From an uncultured Bacteroidales bacterium (GTDB lineage: Bacteria > Bacteroidota > Bacteroidia > Bacteroidales > Bacteroidaceae): DNA of 37,902 nt. The notes under the pieces are model-generated. The model searched no databases. It was not told where the DNA came from and saw only the letters and a list, made by a program, of their open reading frames with translations. A program made the position numbers and the translations under genes. The stretch is taken from contig CADCIQ010000044.1 in NCBI GenBank assembly GCA_902801425.1, forward strand, positions 1 through 37,902, in the 5' to 3' direction. How positions within the stretch are numbered: the first letter of the stretch is position 1; the number at the start of each line of letters is the position of its first letter. Positions 7,340-14,940 of the stretch are shown here, piece after piece.

Positions 7340-8191
7340 TTACAGTTCCATAACGTATGTCTTGCTATCCGCAAACATTTCGCTGATTCCTTCAGGCTTC
7401 TCCTTAAAGATACCGAAGATGCTGCTACCGCTACCGCTCATGCTCGCGTATGTGGCACCTTTGTCATAGAGAGACTGCTTGATGTCTGCCAGTTCTGGGT
7501 GGAGAGAGAAAACCCCCTCCTCAAAATCGTTCACGAGTTCATCCTTCCAAGTTTCGATAGGCTGAAGAACAATGTCGCGACAGCATTTCTTCGGCTTACG
7601 AGGCTTGATGTTGGAATATGCTTCCTTTGTTGAAACGGCAACAGGAGGCTTCACAAGAGCCAGCCAGTAGCCTTGCAGATAGTTCTTGCATTCCTTGTCG
7701 CTTGCTATCGGCTTCAACTCGTCACCAATACCAGTAGCGTATGCTGGTTCAGCCGTTATGAAGAAAGCACAGTCAGCACCAAGTTTTGCAGCCTGACGCT
7801 CCATCTCTCGATTGCCCATATTGAGGTCGCAGTATTCATCCAACAGACGAATCATATATGCAGCATCACTTGAACCTCCACCAAGTCCTGCTTGTGACGG
7901 AATGCCCTTATACAGATGGATATGCAAACGAGGCATGTCGTATCTCTCTGCAATTCGACAGAAAGCCTTTGCTACGAGATTATCCTCATCACGACATTCC
8001 ATAGCCTCTGGACCGTTCATCTTCAGGTCATAGCCACTCTCAAGCGGATATTTATCATCCATAGGAGTTACCTCAAGAGCATCTGTCAGTGGGATAGGGT
8101 AGAATACAGTTTCAAGATTATGATAGCCGTCTGGACGCTTCTCAACCACGTTCAGACCAAGATTTATTTTGGCGCAAGGGAAAACGATCAT
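7340..8191 (-). CDS. ispE: 4-diphosphocytidyl-2-C-methyl-D-erythritol kinase
   Basis: The 283-residue protein is a GHMP-family kinase. The N-terminal AKINLGLNV (K8) and the ATP-binding glycine motif PSQAGLGGGSSDA (98-110) are typical, and GSGSSIFGIF near the C-terminus is the third GHMP motif. It phosphorylates the 2-hydroxyl of CDP-ME in the MEP isoprenoid pathway in the cytoplasm. Length matches the family. It is transcribed away from dnaB from a shared intergenic region containing heptad repeats; TAACTTTG on the minus strand (8235-8242) is the probable -7 element, with a weak upstream box. Confidence 0.93.
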   Translation of the reverse strand: MIVFPCAKINLGLNVVEKRPDGYHNLETVFYPIPLTDALEVTPMDDKYPLESGYDLKMNGPEAMECRDEDNLVAKAFCRIAERYDMPRLHIHLYKGIPSQAGLGGGSSDAAYMIRLLDEYCDLNMGNREMERQAAKLGADCAFFITAEPAYATGIGDELKPIASDKECKNYLQGYWLALVKPPVAVSTKEAYSNIKPRKPKKCCRDIVLQPIETWKDELVNDFEEGVFSLHPELADIKQSLYDKGATYASMSGSGSSIFGIFKEKPEGISEMFADSKTYVMEL

Positions 8192-8196
8192 AATTA

Positions 8197-8230
8197 TTTA
8201 CTATTTGACTATGTACTATCTACTATTTTA
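8197..8230. repeat. Heptad repeat block (ACTATTT type), left half of an inverted pair
   Basis: Seven-nucleotide units based on ACTATTT/ACTATGT/ACTATCT follow one another between the ispE start and its promoter. The inverted counterpart (AAATAGT type) lies at 8368-8425. Confidence 0.65.
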
Positions 8231-8335
8231 AATGCAAAGTTACTAAATTAAATTGACTGTTGAAAACTTTGGCATACATATTTATAAATTAACCTAAAAT
8301 TTCCTCACATTATCTGTATTGTCGGAAAATTTTCT

Positions 8336-8343
8336 TATCTTTG
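8336..8343 (+). promoter_or_regulatory. Probable dnaB promoter (-7 element)
   Basis: TATCTTTG at 8336-8343 followed by GCAC fits the Bacteroidetes -7 element. A clear TTTG at the usual distance is missing. Transcription would start near 8350 and the leader would include the heptad repeats. Confidence 0.5.
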
Positions 8344-8367
8344 CACGTCGGAAAAATTGTACCATTC

Positions 8368-8425
8368 AAAATAGTACATAGTCAAATTTAAATAGTACAT
8401 AGTAAATAGTCAAATAGTACATAAA
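8368..8425. repeat. Heptad repeat block (AAATAGT type) in the dnaB leader
   Basis: Units such as AATAGTA, CATAGTC, CATAGTA and AATAGTC are repeated with a 7-nt period up to 5 nt before the dnaB ATG. They are the reverse complement of the block at 8197-8230, enclosing the two divergent promoters. Confidence 0.65.
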
Positions 8426-8429
8426 TTAG

Positions 8430-9926
8430 ATGCCAGCAACAAAGTCGAATACTCGCTCTAAGCGTCAGCAGAATCAGATTGACACCACACTTGGGCACAT
8501 GCCTCCTCAGAACATAGAGATAGAGAAGCGTGTGCTTGGTGCACTTATGATAGATGTTGATGCCTTCTCTGTGGTCAGCGAACTCCTTCATCCTGAGACG
8601 TTCTACGACCCACGCCACCAGAAGATTTTTAAGGCAATACAGCAGCTCAACGTGCGTGAGTTGCCTGTGGATATTGTTACCGTTATCGAGGAACTGAAAC
8701 AAGAAGGCACTCACGATGAGGTGGGTGCGCCAGGCTATATTGTAGAACTTTCTGCAGGTACGGTTTCTTCTGCCAACATCGAGTATCATGCCCGTGTGCT
8801 TGCCCAGAAATTCGTTGCCCGACAGCTCATCAACTATGCCAGCAACATTGAAGGCAAGGCTTTTGATGAAAGCTCTGACATCGACGAACTTATGCAGGAG
8901 GCGGAAGGCTCGCTCTTCGAACTCTCGCAGAAGAATATGCGTCAGGACTATACCCAGATCGCTCCAGTTGTGCTTCAGGCTAAGGATTTGCTCCTCAAGG
9001 CTTCGCAGAACGATGGAGGTATGACGGGTGTTCCTACTGGCTACTATAAGCTTGATGAGATAACGTCAGGTTGGCAGGCATCCGACCTTATCATCCTTGC
9101 AGGACGTCCTGCCATGGGTAAGACCTCCTACGCTCTCTCGCTTGCCCGCAACATTGCTGTTGACTATGATATACCAGTTGCTTTCTTCTCTCTTGAGATG
9201 AACAATGTTCAGCTTGTCAACCGTCTCATATCCAACGTATGTGAGATACCGGGTGGCAAGATTCTGAGCGGTAAGCTTTCTGATGATGAGTGGCAGCGTT
9301 TTGATGCACGTATTGATAAACTTTCCAACGCTCCTATCTTTGTTGACGATACCCCAGGACTTTCGGTCTTCGAGTTAAGAACAAAGGCACGCCGATTGGT
9401 GCGTGAGAAGGGCGTGAAGATGATAATGATTGACTACCTCCAGCTGATGAATGCCAACGGAATGAACTTCAACAGTCGTCAGGAAGAGGTAAGTATGATT
9501 TCTCGTTCACTTAAAGGTCTTGCCAAAGAGCTTGATATTCCTGTTCTTGCCCTCTCACAGCTTTCCCGTGCCGTTGAGCAGCGTCCGGGTACTGACGGTA
9601 AGGTGCCACAACTCTCTGACCTCCGTGAATCGGGTGCCATAGAGCAGGATGCCGATATGGTGTTGTTCGTTCACCGTCCTGAGTATTACCACATCTATCA
9701 GGACGAGCAGGGCAACGACCTTCACGGTATGGCTCAGATTATCATAGCCAAACACCGTAAGGGTAGTACTGGTACTGTGCTCCTCAACTTCCGTGGTGAG
9801 TTCACACGCTTTGCCAATCCAGAGGATGCCGCAAGCTTTGCACCGCCACCGCCAGATGGAGGTGAGTATCGTGGTTCTGCGCTTGATGATCCGTTTGCAG
9901 GCACACCAGAGGGCGCACCATTCTAA
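8430..9926 (+). CDS. dnaB: Replicative DNA helicase DnaB
   Basis: The 498-residue protein shows the DnaB N-terminal domain (about 24-125, PPQNIEIEKRVLGALMID) and the RecA-like helicase domain with Walker A GRPAMGKTS (225-233). Further motifs are FFSLEMNNVQLVNRL, MIMIDYLQLM (Walker B) and LSQLSRAVEQRP. It unwinds the parental duplex at the fork as a hexamer and loads primase. The C-terminus is Pro/Gly-rich and probably disordered. No intein is present. The ATG at 8430 is the first Met and gives the normal length. It is divergent from ispE. Confidence 0.96.
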   Translation: MPATKSNTRSKRQQNQIDTTLGHMPPQNIEIEKRVLGALMIDVDAFSVVSELLHPETFYDPRHQKIFKAIQQLNVRELPVDIVTVIEELKQEGTHDEVGAPGYIVELSAGTVSSANIEYHARVLAQKFVARQLINYASNIEGKAFDESSDIDELMQEAEGSLFELSQKNMRQDYTQIAPVVLQAKDLLLKASQNDGGMTGVPTGYYKLDEITSGWQASDLIILAGRPAMGKTSYALSLARNIAVDYDIPVAFFSLEMNNVQLVNRLISNVCEIPGGKILSGKLSDDEWQRFDARIDKLSNAPIFVDDTPGLSVFELRTKARRLVREKGVKMIMIDYLQLMNANGMNFNSRQEEVSMISRSLKGLAKELDIPVLALSQLSRAVEQRPGTDGKVPQLSDLRESGAIEQDADMVLFVHRPEYYHIYQDEQGNDLHGMAQIIIAKHRKGSTGTVLLNFRGEFTRFANPEDAASFAPPPPDGGEYRGSALDDPFAGTPEGAPF

Positions 9927-10273
9927 TTAGTAGGTTTGCTTGACAGCAAGTGTTTCTTTACTGATAATTATTGCTAGTAACGTGTTGTGAGCCATGTAAA
10001 TATATGATGAGCCGAATATGTAATTAGTAGTTGTTAATTCGTAATAGGTAAAGTGCTTGGGTGTTAAAACTGATAGTTCTGCAACTATGCAGTAAAGAGT
10101 ATAGGGTAACGGATTTTTCTGTTTTGTCTGACAGTTATATGCTAGACAAATTAGATGAATTCTTTTCCTTTTTTGGGGAGGATTGCATGAATAGCTTTAT
10201 ATTCTCTGTATTTCAGGGTAAGTAACATATTTATTTTCTTATTTTATATCTAAAATAATTACATTAAGCTACA
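9927..10273 (+). other. Gene-free stretch between dnaB and the lipoprotein gene
   Basis: No reading frame over 60 codons fits here. A weak 4-5 bp hairpin (GCTTG, ACAG, CAAGT) around 9948-9962 could help end dnaB transcription but lacks a strong T run. I see no consensus TAnnTTTG promoter close to 10274, so the lipoprotein promoter is unidentified. Confidence 0.4.
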
Positions 10274-10747
10274 ATGAAAAAATTATTATCAATGCTCAGC
10301 TTTGTGCTGATGCTCGCGTGTGTTGGTTTTGCATTCACTTCGTGTGGTGATGACGACGATGATGAACCTGAAGTATCAAGTTCTATCGTTGGAAAGTGGA
10401 TGACAGAGAAACAGGCAGGAGCCTATGGTACTATCACCTTCCGAAAGAATGGTACTTTTTCTATGGGTGTTTATGTTCCCGAAGAAATGATGATGAATAG
10501 TGAATTTGTCAAGGAGGCATTTGAAAAGACTAAGCCTAAGATTGAAGGTACTTATTCAACAGAAGGTGACAAGATACATATTACCGCTACTAAGTATGTC
10601 GTGGGTGAGATGGATCTTACGAAATATTTGAAAGTTCCTACACAGACGGCTACATATTCAGTTAGCAAGGATAAAAAGACACTAAAAATAAATATGAAGG
10701 ACTATTATTCTGGTGCGAGTGAAACGCAAGTTTATACAAGAATGTAA
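10274..10747 (+). CDS. Surface-directed lipoprotein, lipocalin-like
   Basis: The 157-residue product starts MKKLLSMLSFVLMLACVGFA and has a lipobox ending FTSC (cysteine near residue 24). GDDDDDE follows the cysteine; such an acidic run matches the Bacteroidetes lipoprotein export signal, so it should reach the cell surface. The mature part contains SSIVGKWMTEKQ, GTITFRKNGTFSM, KIEGTYSTEGDKIHIT and TATYSVSKDKKTLKI, the repeated strand-turn pattern of small lipocalin-like domains. Ligand unknown. A strong terminator follows immediately, so it is monocistronic. Confidence 0.8.
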   Translation: MKKLLSMLSFVLMLACVGFAFTSCGDDDDDEPEVSSSIVGKWMTEKQAGAYGTITFRKNGTFSMGVYVPEEMMMNSEFVKEAFEKTKPKIEGTYSTEGDKIHITATKYVVGEMDLTKYLKVPTQTATYSVSKDKKTLKINMKDYYSGASETQVYTRM

Positions 10748-10761
10748 TATTCCCTTCTATC

Positions 10762-10798
10762 AAAAAGGACAGATGTCAACGTGATGTCTGTCCTTTTT
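10762..10798 (+). terminator. Intrinsic terminator after the lipoprotein gene
   Basis: A 12-bp stem (AAAAAGGACAGA, 10762-10773, with 10787-10798) and a 13-nt loop end in a run of seven T. It lies 15 nt after the stop codon. Confidence 0.85.
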
Positions 10799-10924
10799 TT
10801 GTTGCAATGATATGATTCTGATGAAAACTTTTCGTGTTGTAAAGTGATTGAAAGTCAGAGTTATAAGGATCAAAAGTGTTAGAAATTCTATTGCAACACA
10901 CCTGAAAAATAATAGCTTTATTTC

Positions 10925-10955
10925 TTTGTCGGCTCAGAAAAAAGTTTTACCTTTG
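10925..10955 (+). promoter_or_regulatory. Promoter of the TonB-C / radical SAM unit
   Basis: TTTG at 10925-10928 and TACCTTTG at 10948-10955 are 19 nt apart. A start near 10961 gives a leader of about 43 nt. No further promoter is seen before the next two genes. Confidence 0.65.
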
Positions 10956-11003
10956 CACTCATCAAACCAAAAACGATAAAACTTAAAACAAAAATATCTT
11001 ATT

Positions 11004-11516
11004 ATGACAGAAGTAAAGAATAATTTCAATGTTATTAAAGAGATTCGCTCTATCGAACAGCAGTTGTATGGCAAGGCTATGATGATTGCTGGAATTTCTC
11101 TTTTGCTCACCCTTAGTTCGTGCGAAAAAGACGATGATGATATAGATGATCCTGAACCTGTAACAGAAATCGTGGATGAAACTGTTGATCAAATGGCATC
11201 TTATCCAGGTGGAATTCCTGCTTTGATGGATTTTCTTAACGAAAACATTAAATATCCAGAACAAGCTGAGCGAGAAGGTATCGAGGGTAGGGTAGTTGCA
11301 GGATTCATTGTTGAAAGGGATGGTTCTGTTTCTAATATTGAAATTTTGAAGTCTGTTCATCCGTTACTTGATGCAGAAGTTATTCGTGTTCTATCCCTTA
11401 TGCCAAATTGGATTCCCGGAAGGCAAAATGGCCAGCTTGTAAGAGTAAAATATAGTTTACCCATCACTTTCCGCTTAATGTCTGATGACGAATCTTCCAA
11501 TGCAAAAATACAATAA
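11004..11516 (+). CDS. TonB C-terminal-domain lipoprotein, paralogue without the cysteine module
   Basis: The 170-residue protein starts MTEVKNNFNVIKEIRSIEQQ, has a hydrophobic segment at about 24-37 and a lipobox LSSC (C40) followed by EKDDDDID, an acidic export-type stretch. Residues about 62-165 match the TonB C-terminal domain: YPGG, NIKYPEQAEREGIEGRVV, FIVERDGSVS, VHPLLDAEVIRVLSLMPNWIPG, VKYSLPITFRL. There is no proline-rich spacer, so it is unlikely to be a classical TonB energising an outer-membrane transporter. Its N-terminus aligns with that of the following protein except that about 40 residues with four cysteines are absent. The next gene begins 2 nt after the stop. Confidence 0.8.
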   Translation: MTEVKNNFNVIKEIRSIEQQLYGKAMMIAGISLLLTLSSCEKDDDDIDDPEPVTEIVDETVDQMASYPGGIPALMDFLNENIKYPEQAEREGIEGRVVAGFIVERDGSVSNIEILKSVHPLLDAEVIRVLSLMPNWIPGRQNGQLVRVKYSLPITFRLMSDDESSNAKIQ

Positions 11517-11518
11517 CT

Positions 11519-12355
11519 ATGGCAAAAGGAAAGAAAACTTGCAAAATTCTCAAGGAGATTCGCCGTCAGATAGCAGAAGCGAATGATATAGAGTATGCCG
11601 TTGAGGAATGTCAGTATAAGGGCGATTGTCTCGGTACTTGCCCGAAGTGCGAGGCAGAGGTCCGCTATCTCGAACTGCAGTTGCACCAACGCCAGTTGCT
11701 TGGCAAGGCTGTCGTTTTGGCTGGGGTATCAGTCGGAATGTTCACGCTGAGTAGTTGTGATTCCAAGGATAAGACTCGGGAAATTGAGCTTGCAGCCCTT
11801 AAGGAGATAAAAAAAGAAGCCAAAGTAGAGCGTACCCCCTACAATTCTACTACTGGTATGGTTGATTCTGAAGATTCTTACGTAGGAGGGAAAAGTCGTG
11901 TGAAATTTACTCCACCCGTTATTAAAAAAGATGCAGAGGTGCTTCCTGAGACTACTCCAAAGCAAAATCTTTCTAAGAAAGAAAACGTTAACGAAGCAGA
12001 AAATGATAGCTGTAATAATTATAAACCAGATGAGAATGGAGTTTATGATTCTGTAGAAGAAATGCCTACATACCCTGGTGGAATGGCCGCTTTTATGGCA
12101 TTTGTACAAAAGAATTTCAAATATCCTAAGGGGGTTGAACAAGAGGGCATTCAAAGTCGTATTATTTGTACTATGATTATCAATGAGGATGGAGCAATAT
12201 CTGATGTCAAAGTTGTTAAGCCTGTTCATCCATTGGTTGATACTGAATTTGTTCGTGTCATAGAAGCTATGCCAAAATGGAATCCTGGCAAACATAAAGG
12301 TAAAGCGGTAAAAGTGAAATACACTATACCGATGACTATGTGTCTGCGTAATTAA
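11519..12355 (+). CDS. TonB C-terminal-domain protein with N-terminal CX5CX3CX2C module
   Basis: The 278-residue protein has three parts. Residues 1-60 form a hydrophilic module with Cys31, Cys37, Cys41 and Cys44 (CQYKGDCLGTCPKC), flanked by KTCKILKEIRRQIAEAND and a helix rich in Leu and Gln. Residues 62-80 are hydrophobic and end in a lipobox-like LSSC (C80). After an acidic/lysine-rich linker (81-170), residues about 172-278 form a TonB_C domain (YPGGMAAFMAFVQKNFKYP, IINEDGAISDVKVVKPVHP, MPKWNPG, VKYTIPMTM). The four cysteines could bind zinc or an Fe-S cluster. The module would face the cytoplasm and be cut off if signal peptidase II acts at C80. Co-transcribed with the radical SAM gene 7 nt downstream. 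Confidence 0.8.
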   Translation: MAKGKKTCKILKEIRRQIAEANDIEYAVEECQYKGDCLGTCPKCEAEVRYLELQLHQRQLLGKAVVLAGVSVGMFTLSSCDSKDKTREIELAALKEIKKEAKVERTPYNSTTGMVDSEDSYVGGKSRVKFTPPVIKKDAEVLPETTPKQNLSKKENVNEAENDSCNNYKPDENGVYDSVEEMPTYPGGMAAFMAFVQKNFKYPKGVEQEGIQSRIICTMIINEDGAISDVKVVKPVHPLVDTEFVRVIEAMPKWNPGKHKGKAVKVKYTIPMTMCLRN

Positions 12356-12362
12356 AACAGTT

Positions 12363-12992
12363 ATGGCAAATTCTGAACTCATAGGCAAAATGATAGGCAT
12401 TTCCCGTCATCGCTTGGCGATTGATGGTGAGGGCGTTACAACACTTGTGGCATTCCACGGATGTCCCTTGCGCTGTAAGTATTGTCTCAATCCGCATAGC
12501 CTCTCAAAAGATACGCAATGTATTGAGCGAAGCGTAGAGGAACTTATTGACGAGGTTCGTATTGACCAACTCTATTTCCTTGCCACAGGTGGAGGTATAA
12601 CCTTTGGTGGTGGAGAGCCATTACTTAATAGCGCATATATCAAGGAGTTTTGTCAGCAATGCCCAAAGGAATGGCGTATATCAATAGAGTCGAGCCTCAA
12701 TGTGCCGCGTAAGAATGTGGAAGATGTTCTGCCATTCGTCAAGGAATGGATTATTGATATCAAGGATATTAATCCCGAAATATATAAGGCATATTCTGGA
12801 ATCAGCAACGAGCGTGTTATTGACAATCTCAAATGGATAGCCTCAGAGCATCCTGAGATGCTATCAAGTATCACTATCCGAATACCACATATTCCCAACT
12901 ATAATACCGATGACGATAGAAACAAAAGCCAAGCGTTACTCGAAACGCTTGGCTACACCAAATTTGACCGTTTTGAATATATGATAAGGTGA
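12363..12992 (+). CDS. Radical SAM enzyme, pyruvate-formate-lyase-activase-like
   Basis: The 209-residue protein has the radical SAM cluster motif CX3CX2C at C34, C38, C41 (HGCPLRCKYCLNP) and the SAM-binding motif TFGGGEPLL. DIKDINPEIYKAYSGISNERVIDNL corresponds to the segment after beta-4 in glycyl-radical activases. It lacks the extra ferredoxin-like insert of larger activases and has no SPASM domain. Activases of this kind put a glycyl radical on a partner enzyme, but no glycyl-radical enzyme lies in this window. The neighbours are two TonB_C proteins, one with a cysteine module, so the substrate may be a protein or peptide of that unit; this is inference. The stop codon lies within a convergent terminator. 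Confidence 0.85.
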   Translation: MANSELIGKMIGISRHRLAIDGEGVTTLVAFHGCPLRCKYCLNPHSLSKDTQCIERSVEELIDEVRIDQLYFLATGGGITFGGGEPLLNSAYIKEFCQQCPKEWRISIESSLNVPRKNVEDVLPFVKEWIIDIKDINPEIYKAYSGISNERVIDNLKWIASEHPEMLSSITIRIPHIPNYNTDDDRNKSQALLETLGYTKFDRFEYMIR

Positions 12993-13012
12993 GTTTTCTG
13001 AATTCACCTTAT
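12984..13012. terminator. Bidirectional terminator spanning both stop codons
   Basis: ATAAGGTGA (12984-12992) pairs with TCACCTTAT (13004-13012) around an 11-nt loop. The left arm contains the radical SAM stop TGA and the right arm contains the stop of the convergent DUF3857 gene (13009-13011). T-rich sequence follows on plus. The two genes are only 16 nt apart. Confidence 0.7.
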
Positions 13013-13980
13013 TTTATTTTCAGATGCGTAACACCCTTAGGCAGATATGCTGGCTGTTCACGCTCTGTAATCTGGCTCGTGAAGTTGGCAATCTTTACTT
13101 GTTCCTTAGTGGTATTACCGCCTTGGTTATGCTTTAGAGCCAGACCTTCAGGCAGGATGTTATCACCTACGATAGTATAGTGGTTTGTCCTGCAACGCTT
13201 GGCAGCCTTCATGTCAGCCCTGTTTGTGTCGTATGTAATCATTCCTGCCTCAACATTCGACTTTATGAGATTATTGATAGGCACATTCATGTTAAACTTA
13301 AGGAATGCAGGAATTTCAAGCTCACACTTTGAACGAAGGGTTGGGATGTCCTCTTGGAATGCCCAGTCGTAGATGAATGATGCCCTTGGGCTTCTGATCT
13401 TATAGCTGTACTCAACGATGCTACCTGGCTGAACATCAGGCACTACCACGTGGAGCACAACGTAGTTGTCATCTACTCGGTCTTTCTTGAAATCGGCAGT
13501 ATTGATTTTCTTTTTCTCTACCTTTCCTTTCTCGTTCTTGGTGAAGACCATGACCTTCAGGTCTGTCATTTCATCAAAGTTATTATTGTTCTTTGCCAGA
13601 TCTCCATCGCAGAACGTAATATCAATATTGGCATGTTTTGCACCCTCTGGCTTCAGAATCTTAGTGCGGAGTTTTGTCTCATAGTTCACAATGATACCGC
13701 TTTCATCAATTCTGTTGTTGCCGAGAAACTGCATGTTATCCGTATTCAGTTCTGTTACATTCTCCGTCATAGAACCAAACTGGTCAGTGAGCTCGTATGA
13801 CACCTTCATTGTCTTGCATAGAATGATAGCGTCAGCATCTGTGGCATCGCCCCAGCCAACATACTCCCATTCTAAGTTTGAAGGCTTACCGAATTTCTCG
13901 TTTGGCAATTGAGCATTAGCCAAGCTTCCGCAAGCAAAGAATGCTACGAGTAAGAATAATTTACGAAAAGATAGATTCAT
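13009..13980 (-). CDS. Exported DUF3857 domain protein without a transglutaminase domain
   Basis: The 323-residue protein has a signal peptide (MNLSFRKLFLLVAFFACGSLANA) cleaved near ANA-QL. The rest matches the DUF3857 domain that normally precedes a transglutaminase-like core in Bacteroidetes periplasmic proteins: DADAIILCKTMKVSYEL, then VVPDVQPGSIVEYSYKIRSP and IYDWAFQEDIPTLRSKCELEIP. Here the protein ends after that domain at THLKIK, so the catalytic Cys-His-Asp core is absent. It may be a stand-alone binding protein or a truncated descendant. Its promoter is at 14194-14225, giving a leader of about 210 nt that contains a short-period repeat. Confidence 0.8.
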   Translation of the reverse strand: MNLSFRKLFLLVAFFACGSLANAQLPNEKFGKPSNLEWEYVGWGDATDADAIILCKTMKVSYELTDQFGSMTENVTELNTDNMQFLGNNRIDESGIIVNYETKLRTKILKPEGAKHANIDITFCDGDLAKNNNNFDEMTDLKVMVFTKNEKGKVEKKKINTADFKKDRVDDNYVVLHVVVPDVQPGSIVEYSYKIRSPRASFIYDWAFQEDIPTLRSKCELEIPAFLKFNMNVPINNLIKSNVEAGMITYDTNRADMKAAKRCRTNHYTIVGDNILPEGLALKHNQGGNTTKEQVKIANFTSQITEREQPAYLPKGVTHLKIK

Positions 13981-14044
13981 GTTATTTTAGTTTTTGATAT
14001 TTTACACCTATTGGAGTATTCAAGTTTTGCAAGCTCAATTTTTT

Positions 14045-14139
14045 AGGTTATAAGGTTTTAAGGTTATTGGTTATAAGGTCTGTATCGTTTATGAGAAGGT
14101 CTGACCACCCCCCATAAAACCTATAAACCTGAAAACCTC
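14045..14139. repeat. Short-period inverted repeat (AGGTTAT / AACCTATA type)
   Basis: The left block 14045-14080 repeats AGGTTAT/AAGGTTT-like units with a period of about 7; the right block 14112-14139 repeats the complement (AAAACCTATAAACCTGAAAA). The pair lies in the DUF3857 gene leader and could fold as a hairpin in its mRNA. Confidence 0.55.
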
Positions 14140-14193
14140 AACTTGAGCTATAAACTTCTGTAGATTAACTACACGTAATCGTTTATTTTGGTG

Positions 14194-14225
14194 CAAAGGT
14201 ACAAATAAATCCTTATCTTTCCAAA
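14194..14225 (-). promoter_or_regulatory. Promoter of the DUF3857 gene
   Basis: On the minus strand TTTG (14222-14225) and TACCTTTG (14194-14201) are 20 nt apart, the consensus arrangement. Confidence 0.65.
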
Positions 14226-14427
14226 GATTTTTACAAGAAAATGCAAATCTTTGCTTTTTGTGATTGCGAGAATAGGATTTCACCGCACTTTATGGTGCAA
14301 AACTTTTATTCTTTTGTTTAAGAACATTAATTGAAGCATAAATGAAGACATTGATTTTGAAATTAATACCGTATTAATTTACTGATGCTTTTCTTGCTGA
14401 TCCCTTTGTGGAAGTGAGATTTCCGTT

Positions 14428-14752
14428 TTTTTTTTTAGAATTAAACGCCAAACATATACACATACCTGAAAAAGAGGGTGTAACAGGCAGAGTATCAGGT
14501 ACTTTAGGGGCGTGTATATGTTAGGCAAACATATACACGACATATACACATCATATACACATTAGCTGCACAAAACTCCAGTCTTGTGCAAATTCTTGCT
14601 TATTTCATCAAAAGAATGAGTGTGACGACCCGTGTATATGTTGTGTATATGTTAAGCAAACATATACACGCTTATAACTGATTGATTGTCAGTGTAATTA
14701 TAGACAATTTCCCTGAGTGTGTATATGTTTAGCGTTAAATTCTAAAAAAAAA
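14428..14752. repeat. ~325-bp element with 34-bp terminal inverted repeats and phased CATATACAC sites
   Basis: The ends 14428-14461 and 14719-14752 are inverted copies matching at 32 of 34 positions (a T run, AGAATTAAACGCC, then AACATATACAC). Inside, CATATACACGA/CATATACACAT units repeat at 11-nt steps (14530-14562) and GTGTATATGTT repeats at 14632-14653. Each internal cluster also forms a palindrome of GTGTATATGTTA, RGC, AAACATATACAC. No reading frame is present. It looks like a protein-binding or mobile element rather than a gene. Confidence 0.7.
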
Positions 14753-14769
14753 TCGCATTTGGTCGGTTC

Positions 14770-14879
14770 GTCCATAGTTGTACCTCCGTTTCAGGTCCGT
14801 TATAGATCCGTTGCAAAACCGTTGCAAGTCCCATTCCAAATAAGAGCTAAATAAGAGTAACATAAGACTTACATAAGAC
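14770..14879. repeat. Degenerate tandem array, strict 11-nt period (10 units)
   Basis: Ten gap-free 11-mers run from 14770, including CAGGTCCGTTA, TAGATCCGTTG, CAAAACCGTTG, CAAGTCCCATT, CCAAATAAGAG, CTAAATAAGAG, TAACATAAGAC and TTACATAAGAC. The later units are near-identical, in the same order and phase, to those at 1566-1620, more than 13 kb away. The stretch between the 325-bp element and the MITE consists mainly of this array. Confidence 0.8.
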
Positions 14880-14940
14880 TTGGAAGTTACTTAAAATTCG
14901 AATGAAACGAGTATAATTAGTTGTGAGGTGGATTTCATAG

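Noticed and set aside
14428-14879. CRISPR array or plasmid-type iteron origin
   Set aside because: The repeats are 9-11 nt, without unique spacers, and no cas or rep gene is near. They fit phased tandem arrays and inverted repeats better.
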